Part shown: positions 8,150 to 17,020 of the stretch, in pieces
Position numbering within the stretch: position 1 is the first letter of the stretch
Layout of the letters: each line of letters opens with the position of its first letter
Assembly: GCA_018001015.1 (NCBI GenBank)
Contig: JAGNIV010000010.1
Location: forward strand, 65,718 to 129,717
Direction: 5' to 3'
From: Phenylobacterium sp.
Lineage (GTDB): Bacteria > Pseudomonadota > Alphaproteobacteria > Caulobacterales > Caulobacteraceae
Length of the DNA: 64,000 nt
The notes under the pieces: generated by a model
What the model saw: the letters and a program-made list of their open reading frames with translations, nothing else
The model's database searches: none
What the model was told of the DNA's origin: nothing
Translations under genes and position numbers: made by a program

Positions 8150-8521
8150 GTGATCGACGAGGACTCCCTGCCGGCCCTGGTGGCCCGCGCGCGCCGGGCG
8201 GCCCTGACCCTGAAGGCCACCACCCATCGGCAGGGGCGGGCCAAGCATGCCCTCTATGTCGTGCTGCTGGAGGATCGCCGCCGGTCCCCGCCCTGGGGCT
8301 TCTATGTCGGCGAGACCTCGCGGGATCCCGACCTGCGGTTCGACCAGCACAAGACCGGATACAAGGCGAGCCGCCAAGTGAACCGCTTCGGCGTGCGCCT
8401 GCTGCCCGAGGTGGTGGAGCATCTCAATCCGCTGCGTCGCTGGGAGGCCATCGAACTGGAAGCCGCCCTGGCCGAGGTCTTCCGCGAAGCCGGCCTGCCC
8501 TGGGTGGAGGGCGGCCACTAG
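8150..8521 (+). CDS. divergent GIY-YIG nuclease-like protein
   Basis: A 123-residue protein with a GTG start 5 bases after the preceding stop. HALYVVLLED takes the place of the GIY strand and WGFYVGETSR the YIG strand; DLRFDQHKTGYKAS provides the arginine and histidine that follow in the family, and AIELEAALAEVF could supply the metal-binding glutamate. This order matches the GIY-YIG fold (UvrC, SLX1, T4 homing types), but the signature words are relaxed, so activity is uncertain. Being third in a gapR transcript suggests a DNA-related role, which is inference. Confidence 0.6.
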   Translation: MIDEDSLPALVARARRAALTLKATTHRQGRAKHALYVVLLEDRRRSPPWGFYVGETSRDPDLRFDQHKTGYKASRQVNRFGVRLLPEVVEHLNPLRRWEAIELEAALAEVFREAGLPWVEGGH

Positions 8522-8585
8522 CCGAACGCGGGTCGCGGAACCTCAGGCGCGTCGGAGACGTAAGGAAGGGTGACAGGAGTTCATC

Positions 8586-8678
8586 ATGCCTTTGCCCTTT
8601 GCCCTCTCCCTCTGGTTCCACGTCATGTGGGGCGCCGCCATGCCCGCCGTTTCCGAGACGCCGGCGCTGCCGGAATAG
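8586..8678 (+). CDS. possible small protein (30 residues)
   Basis: ATG at 8586 follows AGGAG with a 6-base spacer, a strong ribosome site, and opens a 30-codon frame beginning MPLPFALSLWFHVMWGAAMP and ending in TAG. The N-terminal half is hydrophobic. It sits between the GIY-YIG-like gene and the convergent tacA stop. Only the start signal and composition support it; without conservation data it may be chance. Confidence 0.3.
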   Translation: MPLPFALSLWFHVMWGAAMPAVSETPALPE

Positions 8679-8683
8679 TGACT

Positions 8684-10180
<1,497 letters not shown>

Positions 10181-10359
10181 TTGAAAACACCCACCAGAAC
10201 CGGGCGCCGCCACATGGACGAGGCCTCTTGTTGACCCGGATTGATACAGGCCTTGGGTAAAGGACGCGTTTCGGAGTCCTGAGTCGGGGGTTAACGGCGG
10301 GGCTTGCGCACGGCCAAGCTTGGGCGCTCACTTCCCGCAAAACGGGGGAGGACGCGCCG

Positions 10360-11007
10360 ATGTTCGTGGGCCACTACGCGGCGGCACTGGCGGCCAAGAG
10401 CGCCGAGCCGCGGGGACCGCTCTGGACCTATGTCCTGGCCTGCCAACTGGTGGACGTGGCCTGGGGCGGGCTGATCATCACCGGGGCTGAACGGCTGAGC
10501 GTCGATCACAGCCTGCCGGGCAGCGCGCTGGTGCTGGAGCACATGCCCTATACCCACAGCCTGCCCGGCGCCCTGGCCTGGGCGGTGGGCGCCGTCATCC
10601 TCGCCAAGCTGATCCTGCGCCTGCCCTGGCGGGCAGCGGTGTTCGTCGGCCTGGTGGTCTTCTCCCACTGGATCGCCGACTTCCTGGTCCATCGGCCCGA
10701 CCTGGAGCTGTGGTTCGGCGGCGAGAAGGTGGGCCTGGGGCTTTGGAACTACCCGGTCCCGGAACAGGCCCTGGCGATCGGGCTGCTGGCCCTGGCCGCC
10801 GCGGCCTGGGCCTGGCGGCGGGGGACCCTCAACCAGTCGCTGTGGCCGGTCCTGGCCTTTGTGAGCTTCCTGCTGGCGCTGCAGATCGTGGGTCTGCTGT
10901 TGCCCGCCAATCCCGATCCGGTGGGCTTGGGCGCGACGGCCATCGCCTCCTACCTGGTCGCCACGGCCCTGGCCGCCCTGGTGGAGCGGCGGGGCAGGGC
11001 GGTCTGA
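10360..11007 (+). CDS. integral membrane protein with His/Asp metal-site motifs
   Basis: A 215-residue protein with about six hydrophobic segments. HYAAAL near the N-terminus, CQLVDVAW, YTHSLPGAL and FSHWIADFLVHRPDL place His and Asp residues at membrane-helix ends in the pattern of the YdjM/metal-dependent hydrolase membrane family (H...D...H...H..D). Members are suspected phospholipase- or hydrolase-like enzymes, but few are characterised. ATG at 10360 follows a GGGGGAGGA ribosome site. It is monocistronic between divergent tacA and the downstream dehydrogenase gene. Confidence 0.7.
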   Translation: MFVGHYAAALAAKSAEPRGPLWTYVLACQLVDVAWGGLIITGAERLSVDHSLPGSALVLEHMPYTHSLPGALAWAVGAVILAKLILRLPWRAAVFVGLVVFSHWIADFLVHRPDLELWFGGEKVGLGLWNYPVPEQALAIGLLALAAAAWAWRRGTLNQSLWPVLAFVSFLLALQIVGLLLPANPDPVGLGATAIASYLVATALAALVERRGRAV

Positions 11008-11085
11008 CGCCACGTCACCGGTTGCGGTGACAAACACCACGCGCATAGTGACGACAGGGCCGGAAGACACGGTCGGGAGGACATC

Positions 11086-13200
11086 ATGAAGCTATCCAAG
11101 CTCGCCATCATCCTGGCGTTCGCCGCGCTGGTCAGCGCCTGCGGACAGAGCAAGCCGGGGAATGTGGACGCCAAGCGGCTGACCGCGGCGTCGGGCAATA
11201 GCGACTGGATGTCCGTCGGCCGGACCTATGACGAGCAGCGCTTCAGCCCGCTCACCAGGATCGACACCAAGAACGTCGGGACGCTCGGCCTGGCCTGGTA
11301 CCACGAGTTCGACACCGACCGCGGTCAGGAGGCGACGCCGGTGGTGGTGGACGGGGTCATGTACACCACGACGGCCTGGTCCAAGGTCTATGCCTTCGAC
11401 GCCAAGACCGGCGCGCAGAAGTGGTCCTTCGACCCCAAGGTCGACGGATCCAAGGGCTTCGACGCCTGCTGCGACGTGGTCAACCGGGGCGTCGCGGTCT
11501 GGAAGGGCCGCGTCTATTTCGGAACGCTCGATGGCCGCCTGATCGCCCTGGACGCCGGCACCGGCAAGCCGGTCTGGAGCACCCAGACCACCGACAATTC
11601 CCAGCCCTACACGATCACCGGCGCGCCGCGGATCATCAAGGACAAGGTGATGATCGGCAATGGCGGGGCCGAGTACGGGGTGCGCGGCTACCTCTCGGCC
11701 TACGATGCCGAGACGGGGAAGATGGCCTGGCGGTTCTACACGACGCCCAACGCCAAGGGGCAGCCGGACGGCGCGGCCAGCGACAAGATCATGAAGGAGA
11801 AGGCCGGGGCCACCTGGTTCGGCGACGGCTGGAAGGTGACCGGCGGCGGCGGCACGGTCTGGGACTCCATGACCTATGACCCCGATCTCGACATCCTCTA
11901 TATCGGCGTCGGCAATGGCTCGCCCTGGAACCGGATCAAGCGGTCGGACGACAAGGGCGACAACCTCTTCCTGTCCTCGATCCTGGCCCTGAAGCCTGAC
12001 ACCGGCGCCTATGTCTGGCACTACCAGACCACACCCGGCGAAAGCTGGGACTACACCGCCACCCAGCATTTGATCCTGGCCGACCTCACCGTCGCCGGCG
12101 CCCCCCGCAAGGTCATCATGCAGGCGCCGAAGAACGGCTTCTTCTACGTGCTGGACCGCGCCAACGGCCAGCTGATCTCGGCCAAGCCCTATGTCCCCGT
12201 CACCTGGGCCACCGAGGTGGATCTCAAGACGGGCCGCCCCGTCGAAACGCTCGGCGCCCGCTATCAGAAGGCGCCGTCCCTGCAGTTCCCCGGCCCCCTG
12301 GGCGGCCACAACTGGCACCCGATGAGCTACAGCCCGCAGGCCGGTCTCGTTTATATTCCTGCCCAGCTCGACCCCTTCGCCTACACCAACGAGAAGGACT
12401 ACAAGCACCGCCAGGGCGCCTGGAACCTCGGCGCCGACTTCCTGGCCAACGCCTTCCCGTCCGACAAGGCGGCGCTGGCCGGGTTGAAATCGATGTTCAA
12501 GGGTCAGCTGATCGCCTGGGATCCGGTGGCCCAGAAGGCCCGCTGGACGGTGCAGCATCCCTACTTCTGGAACGGCGGCATCATGTCGACGGCGGGCGGC
12601 CTGGTCTTCCAGGGCGACGGTCTGGGCGAGTTCGTCGCCTATGACGCCGCCACCGGCAAGAGGCTATGGAGCTACAAGACCGAGAACGGCGTGGTGGCCG
12701 CCCCCTCCACCTACGAGATCGACGGCGAGCAGTATGTGGCCCTGATGGTGGGCTATGGCGGCGGCGCGCCGGTCTCGGCCTCTGCGGTGCTGCGCGAGCG
12801 GCCGAGGCTGGCGGGCCGGTTGATGGTCTTCAAACTGGGCGGCAAGGTCCAGGCCAAGCCCTACGACATCCCGGTGGTCCCCGATCTCGATCTCACGGAC
12901 CTCAGCTCGGCAGGCGACGCGAAGGCGGGCTTCGCCCTCTTCCATAACAACTGCCAGGTCTGTCACGGCCCCAGCGCGTCGGGCGCCTACCTGCCCGATC
13001 TGAAGAAGTCGCAGATGCTGCTGGCCGCCGAAAGTTGGAAGTCGGTGGTGATCGACGGCGCCCTGAAGGAGCGGGGCATGGCCAGCTTCGCCCGCTTCCT
13101 CAGCCCCAAGGACGCTGAAGACATCCGCGCCTACGTCATCACCGAGGCCCGCAACGCCCAGGCCGGCGCCGAACCGGCCAAGGCGCAGGGGGCCAAGTAA
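11086..13200 (+). CDS. PQQ-dependent quinohaemoprotein alcohol dehydrogenase
   Basis: A 704-residue exported enzyme. The signal MKLSKLAIILAFAALVSAC ends in a lipobox-like LVSAC, so it may be a lipoprotein, unusual for this family. An eight-bladed propeller (about 35-590) holds PQQ: the vicinal cysteines Cys128-Cys129 in DACCDV form the disulphide ring over the cofactor, and SWDYTATQ places the likely catalytic aspartate at 322. W-motifs such as AYDAETGKMAWRF recur per blade. The C-terminal domain is cytochrome c: haem attachment CQVCHG at 623-628 and probable axial Met665. It oxidises alcohols in the periplasm and passes electrons to the respiratory chain. No pqq genes are nearby. GGGAGG precedes the ATG. 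Confidence 0.93.
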   Translation: MKLSKLAIILAFAALVSACGQSKPGNVDAKRLTAASGNSDWMSVGRTYDEQRFSPLTRIDTKNVGTLGLAWYHEFDTDRGQEATPVVVDGVMYTTTAWSKVYAFDAKTGAQKWSFDPKVDGSKGFDACCDVVNRGVAVWKGRVYFGTLDGRLIALDAGTGKPVWSTQTTDNSQPYTITGAPRIIKDKVMIGNGGAEYGVRGYLSAYDAETGKMAWRFYTTPNAKGQPDGAASDKIMKEKAGATWFGDGWKVTGGGGTVWDSMTYDPDLDILYIGVGNGSPWNRIKRSDDKGDNLFLSSILALKPDTGAYVWHYQTTPGESWDYTATQHLILADLTVAGAPRKVIMQAPKNGFFYVLDRANGQLISAKPYVPVTWATEVDLKTGRPVETLGARYQKAPSLQFPGPLGGHNWHPMSYSPQAGLVYIPAQLDPFAYTNEKDYKHRQGAWNLGADFLANAFPSDKAALAGLKSMFKGQLIAWDPVAQKARWTVQHPYFWNGGIMSTAGGLVFQGDGLGEFVAYDAATGKRLWSYKTENGVVAAPSTYEIDGEQYVALMVGYGGGAPVSASAVLRERPRLAGRLMVFKLGGKVQAKPYDIPVVPDLDLTDLSSAGDAKAGFALFHNNCQVCHGPSASGAYLPDLKKSQMLLAAESWKSVVIDGALKERGMASFARFLSPKDAEDIRAYVITEARNAQAGAEPAKAQGAK

Positions 13201-13202
13201 CG

Positions 13203-13249
13203 CCAGGCTAGCGCGGGATCGCCATGGCTGCGATCCCGCGCTAGCCTGG
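13203..13249 (+). terminator. perfect 19-bp hairpin between dehydrogenase and esterase genes
   Basis: The arm at 13203-13221 (CCAGGCTAGCGCGGGATCG) is exactly complementary to 13231-13249, with a 9-base loop. It begins 2 bases after the dehydrogenase stop and ends 3 bases before the esterase ATG. It lacks a U-tract, so it may be a bidirectional transcript end-block or a structure that hides the esterase ribosome site rather than a standard intrinsic terminator. Confidence 0.6.
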
Positions 13250-13252
13250 GTC

Positions 13253-14275
13253 ATGACACCGGTTTCCTCGCTGTTCCTTGCCGCGGGCCTGGCCCTGGGC
13301 CTCGCCACCTCCGCCATGGCGCAGGATAGTCCCGCGGGTCCCGGCCACGAGGTGATGACGCTGTGGCCCAAGGGGCCGCCCGGCGCCGAACACGCGACCG
13401 CGCGGGAGGAGATCGTCGAGCGGTCCAAGGACGCCGCCGTTCTCCGCGACCGCATCATCAAGGGGGTGACCCATCCGACCCTGATCGCCTTCCGGCCCAG
13501 ACATCCCAACGGCTCGGCCCTGCTGATGGCGCCCGGCGGCGGCTATGCCTGGGTGGTGATGGACAAGGAGGGCTATGAGGCCGCCGAGCGGTTCGCCAGG
13601 TCCGGCGTCACGGTCTTCGTGATGACCTACCGCCTGCCCCACGAGGGCTGGAGCGCCGGCCCCGCCGCGCCGCTGCAGGACGCCCAGCGGGCGCTGCGGC
13701 TGATCCGGGCCCACGCGGCCGACTACGGTCTTGATCCGGGCCGGGTCGGGGTCATCGGCTTCTCCGCGGGCGGCCATGTGGCTGGCGTCCTGACCCTGAA
13801 GTTCGACAAGGCTGTCTATCCCGCAGTCGACGCCGCCGACCTGGCCTCCGCGCGGCCGGACTTTTCAGTGCTGATGTATCCGGTGGCGACAATGGCCCAG
13901 CCCTTCGCCCATCCGGGTTCGCGCAAGAACCTCCTGGGAGAGGCTCCCACCCCGGCCGCCATCGCCGAATGGTCCCTGGAGACCAGCGTCCGGCCCGACG
14001 CTCCGCCCACCTTCCTCGTCCACGCCGTGGACGACGCCAGCGTGCCGGTCGAGAACAGCCTGCAACTCTTCGAGGCGCTGAGGGCTCTGAGGGTCCCGGT
14101 GGAGATGCACCTCTTCGAGGAGGGCGGCCACGGCTTCGGCCTCCGCTTCGCGGTCGGCAAGCCGGCGGCGGCCTGGCCGGACCTGGTGCTGAGCTGGATG
14201 AAGCGGCGGGGCTATCTGGAGCCCAAGGGGCGCCTCAGAACACACCCGTCCGACGGCCCGTCGACTCCGGGCTGA
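13253..14275 (+). CDS. secreted alpha/beta hydrolase (xylan esterase-like)
   Basis: A 340-residue protein with a signal peptide (SLFLAAGLALGLATSAMA, cut before QDSP). The hydrolase core has an oxyanion segment LMAPGGGYAW, nucleophile elbow GFSAGGH with Ser171, acid HAVDDASVP and base GGHGFG. This arrangement and the GGGY motif resemble acetylxylan esterase/BD-FAE-type carbohydrate esterases that act on acylated sugars in the periplasm. No usual ribosome site is visible, because the stretch just upstream of the ATG is the right arm of the 19-bp hairpin. The 3' end overlaps the convergent GST-like gene by 41 bases. Confidence 0.85.
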   Translation: MTPVSSLFLAAGLALGLATSAMAQDSPAGPGHEVMTLWPKGPPGAEHATAREEIVERSKDAAVLRDRIIKGVTHPTLIAFRPRHPNGSALLMAPGGGYAWVVMDKEGYEAAERFARSGVTVFVMTYRLPHEGWSAGPAAPLQDAQRALRLIRAHAADYGLDPGRVGVIGFSAGGHVAGVLTLKFDKAVYPAVDAADLASARPDFSVLMYPVATMAQPFAHPGSRKNLLGEAPTPAAIAEWSLETSVRPDAPPTFLVHAVDDASVPVENSLQLFEALRALRVPVEMHLFEEGGHGFGLRFAVGKPAAAWPDLVLSWMKRRGYLEPKGRLRTHPSDGPSTPG

Positions 14276-15329
14276 GTACCGGGATCGTCTCCCGTTCCCC
14301 GGGCGCGAGCTGCAGCGGCTCCCAGCAGCCATGCCGGCGCAGGGTCGCCTCCAGGCCTGTCCCGCCGGCGGCGAGAGCGTCGGCCAGGGCCAGCTTGAGC
14401 CAGCCCAGGCAATTGGCCTTGTAGCCGTTGGCACGCGCCACCATCGGCAGGCCGCGCAGTTGGACCGACACGGTGGGCTCGCCGGCGGCCACGGCCCGCG
14501 CGTTGGCGGCCATATAGGGCAGGAACACCTCACCGATCAGGACCAGCAGGCGCTCCAGGCCAGGCCCGGGCGGCGCGGCGGGATCTCGCCAGTCGCCCTC
14601 GATCCCGGAGGCGTCGTCCAGGTCGTGCACCCACTGGAAGGTCCGCACCGCGTCACAGCGCATGATGGCCGAGGCGGTGGGATCGATGGCGCACTGGGAC
14701 AGCTGGCCGAACAGGCCGATGTCGCCGATGGAGGGCCGACCCCCGAACAGGAACCGGCTGACCTCCAGCTGGGCCTCGATGGCGGCGAGGACCTCCGGAT
14801 AGGTGGCCCGCAGCAGAGGGCGGTTGGCGTCGCGGTCCCCCAGGCGCGACAGCACCCCGGTCTGTCGGGCCCTGAACCGTTCGATGATGGCGTCGAATTC
14901 CGGCTGGGGCAGGGCGCCGATCCAGCCGGCCATCTGACGCCGCGCGCAGAAGGCCTGGTCGACCTCGGCGTCCCAGCGGTAGTCGAACATCGGCAGCACC
15001 AGCCACTCGTCGGCGAAGTCCTCCACCAGCAGGGCCAGGAACCGATCGGCGGGGTCGGCCGGCAGCAGGCTTCGCTCGTCGGGATGCCGGTTCTCCAGCT
15101 CCAGGATCATCGGCGTGGAGTCGGCCCAGTACCGCCCGTCGGGCAGTTGCAGCACCGGGATCATGCCCTTGTCGGCCGCCTTCAGCTCTCCGCCCTCGCC
15201 GAGATAGCCCGGCGGCACGATCCAGTTGTGGGCGATCCGCCGGTAGCGAAGCGCCGCGCGCAGCTTCAGCGAATAGGGCGAGCCGGGTCCCCCCAGGATG
15301 CGATAGCGGCCTTCGTCGGTGCGTGACAT
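14235..15329 (-). CDS. glutathione S-transferase-like protein, unusually long
   Basis: A 364-residue protein. The N-terminal thioredoxin-fold region (about 8-85) reads YRILGGPGSPYSLKLRAALRY, with SPYS replacing a catalytic cysteine or serine, and DSTPMILELE provides the conserved glutathione-contact Glu/Asp-Ser type motif. The helical domain contains RPSIGDIGLFGQL, the usual SxADxxl position. Ordinary GSTs are about 200-230 residues; this one has an extra C-terminal part of roughly 100 residues ending in a domain around MVARANGYKANCLGWL. Function is unknown. The gene overlaps the convergent esterase by 41 bases. Confidence 0.8.
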   Translation of the reverse strand: MSRTDEGRYRILGGPGSPYSLKLRAALRYRRIAHNWIVPPGYLGEGGELKAADKGMIPVLQLPDGRYWADSTPMILELENRHPDERSLLPADPADRFLALLVEDFADEWLVLPMFDYRWDAEVDQAFCARRQMAGWIGALPQPEFDAIIERFRARQTGVLSRLGDRDANRPLLRATYPEVLAAIEAQLEVSRFLFGGRPSIGDIGLFGQLSQCAIDPTASAIMRCDAVRTFQWVHDLDDASGIEGDWRDPAAPPGPGLERLLVLIGEVFLPYMAANARAVAAGEPTVSVQLRGLPMVARANGYKANCLGWLKLALADALAAGGTGLEATLRRHGCWEPLQLAPGERETIPVLSPESTGRRTGVF

Positions 15330-15642
15330 GCGTCTTTCCTCGGTCGGACGGTCCCCGTCGAGACCGGGTCAGATAAGACACGGCCCCAAGCTTGGCCTGC
15401 AAGGGGAGAAGCACCCGGCGGAGCGCCGACCGTCTTCGCCTTCGCACCATCGAGATGGCGATGACGTCAGGCCGATGAGGGGGCCTGCTTCACGGCGCCC
15501 AGGATGGGATCTGAATGCGCATGGAGCACCCGAACCAAGGCCTGCTCGGCGCCGCTGACCCCGATCAGAGGTATTCCTAACGCGCTTTTAGGGGTGTTCC
15601 TTCACGCCGAATTCAGCGCCGGCGGGGCATTGCAAGGGCTCC
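15330..15642. other. intergenic region between two divergent genes
   Basis: This 313-base gap lies upstream of both the GST-like gene and the next hypothetical gene, so it must carry their promoters. I see no convincing -35/-10 pair, RNA gene or dyad. GCAAGGGCTCC just before 15643 is a weak ribosome site for the rightward gene. Confidence 0.5.
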
Positions 15643-16218
15643 ATGCAGATCGCCAGCACCCTGGCGGGCCCGTCGCCCGCCCTGCCAGACTCGGTCGCCG
15701 CCGCGACCCTGGTGCTGCACGACCGCAGCGGGGCGAAGAGTCTCGACCAGCAGTTGGGCGCCTATCAGGACCTGGCCAGCCGCTGGCGCGCCGCCCCCTC
15801 CGGCGACCGCCAGGCCCTGGCCAAGGCGCTGACCGAGTCCCCCTTCGGCCAGCGCGTTCAATCGACCCTCAACGCCTTCACCCGCGCCGCCTGGGCCGGG
15901 CCGCACGCGGTCCCGCCGGAGCCGCAGGCCAGGCTGCTCGGGGCCTTCGACGGCCTGTCGGCGGAAGACCAGAAGATCGTCGCTGGCCTGCAGGTCGATA
16001 GCGCCGGCGCCCCGGCCTACGGCTCTCCGGCCGAGTACCGCCAGCGCCTGCAGGCCGACCTCGACGCCGCCCAGCCGCGCAAGACCGACAGCGTCAGCCT
16101 GTCGCCGGAAGCCCGCGCGCACCTGGCCGGGACCCCACCACACGTGCCGCCGGCGGAGCCCGAGATTTCACCGGCCCGCGCCGCGGCGATGGCCGCCTAT
16201 ACCCGGCTCTCGCGCTAG
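15643..16218 (+). CDS. hypothetical protein
   Basis: A 191-residue Ala-rich protein beginning MQIASTLAGPSPALPDSV, with no signal peptide or membrane segment. The middle is helical (residues 30-120) and the last 70 residues are Pro/Ala-rich and probably disordered, with SVSLSPEARAHLAG inside. I recognise no family. The style, a helical core followed by a Ser-Leu-Ser-Pro-Glu-Ala segment, is reminiscent of flagellar hook-length or anti-sigma-like proteins, but that is too weak to name. It may be coupled to the fragment of a GFA gene that follows at once. Confidence 0.6.
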   Translation: MQIASTLAGPSPALPDSVAAATLVLHDRSGAKSLDQQLGAYQDLASRWRAAPSGDRQALAKALTESPFGQRVQSTLNAFTRAAWAGPHAVPPEPQARLLGAFDGLSAEDQKIVAGLQVDSAGAPAYGSPAEYRQRLQADLDAAQPRKTDSVSLSPEARAHLAGTPPHVPPAEPEISPARAAAMAAYTRLSR

Positions 16219-16220
16219 GC

Positions 16221-16528
16221 CGAGGGTCTTTGTCGAGCGGGCGTCGTTCCGCTGGGTGGCGGGCGAGGACATGGTGGAGACCGGTGACCCCGATCCGCCC
16301 CATCGGTTCGCCCGCTGCTTCTGCCGCCGCTGCGGCACGGCCCTGGGCGAGAGCCTGTCGCTTGCCGACTCCTTCCCCATCGCCGCCAACTGCCTGGACA
16401 GCGACCCCGGCGTCCGCAACCGCTTCCACGAGTTCGTGGCCGAGAAGCCGGCCTGGTATGAGATCTGCGACGGGGCCAAGCCGTTCGAGGGGCATCCGGT
16501 GCGGGGGCCGGGCAAACACCTATTTTGA
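16221..16528 (+). pseudogene. 5'-truncated GFA/CENP-V-domain gene remnant
   Basis: The frame encodes FVERASFRWVAGEDMVET, then RFARCFCRRCGTALGES, continuing to a stop at 16528. This matches the second half of GFA-domain proteins (small zinc enzymes related to glutathione-dependent formaldehyde-activating enzyme), where the FCxxCG pair binds zinc. The essential first half with GSCxCG and CHCxxC is absent: in that position lies the 3' end of an unrelated gene in another frame. The only start codon downstream of the break is GTG at 16256, which would leave 90 residues. I read it as a deletion remnant; the exact left border is uncertain. Confidence 0.6.
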
Positions 16529-16906
16529 GATTGGCGCGCTGAGCTTGGCCCCTTCTTCGCGAATCTGGCGTTCGCACCGCGCGGTGACCAGCTGGATAAG
16601 GACCTTGCTCGGCGCCTGAGACGCCAGGCCCGGATCGGTTTCGTAGGCCTCATCGACCAGGGTGGCGAGGCGGTCGGACGGCAGGGCTTCGTCGGCGAGG
16701 CAGTTGATCCGTCCCTTCTTGATGGCGCGGGTGTATTCGTCGTCGCTCGCGAACAGGATGTTCGAGGCGTCGTATACGCCCATGGCATAGGCAGCCTTGC
16801 TGGCGGGATCGAGCTGGTCCCAACTGGCGCGGCCAGACATGTAGCTTGCATGGGCGAAGGCGGGCGCGAAGGCGGCGATGACCGCCCAGATGATGATATT
16901 CTTCAT
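16520..16906 (-). CDS. secreted hypothetical protein
   Basis: A 128-residue protein with signal peptide MKNIIIWAVIAAFAPAFAHA. The mature part contains AAYAMGVYDASNI, then INCLADEALPSDRLATLVDEAY and LIQLVTARC. Two cysteines about 40 residues apart and the pattern of a helix after C-x-P recall Rap1a/Tai-type periplasmic proteins, but the match is too loose to assign. The 3' end overlaps the GFA remnant by 9 bases. Confidence 0.65.
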   Translation of the reverse strand: MKNIIIWAVIAAFAPAFAHASYMSGRASWDQLDPASKAAYAMGVYDASNILFASDDEYTRAIKKGRINCLADEALPSDRLATLVDEAYETDPGLASQAPSKVLIQLVTARCERQIREEGAKLSAPISK

Positions 16907-17020
16907 GTCTCAACCTTCACCAGAAGTCTGGCCTTGTGCAATCGAAGGTTCGGCCGTCTGTTGGCTTCTGTCGATCTCCCGCCCTAGTCCCGACCCGACC
17001 TGCGCGCTAAACCCCTCCCC

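Noticed and set aside
10285-10300. GTTAAC as a CtrA half-site upstream of tacA
   Set aside because: Only one half-site; the TTAA-N7-TTAA pair is absent.
11092-12558. A 488-codon antisense frame opposite the PQQ dehydrogenase
   Set aside because: Shadow of a high-GC gene; no motif or ribosome site.
15615-15642. A sigma-54-like GGCGGGGCATTGC before the hypothetical gene at 15643
   Set aside because: The GG and GC elements are one base too close and lie directly before the start codon, leaving no room for a leader.
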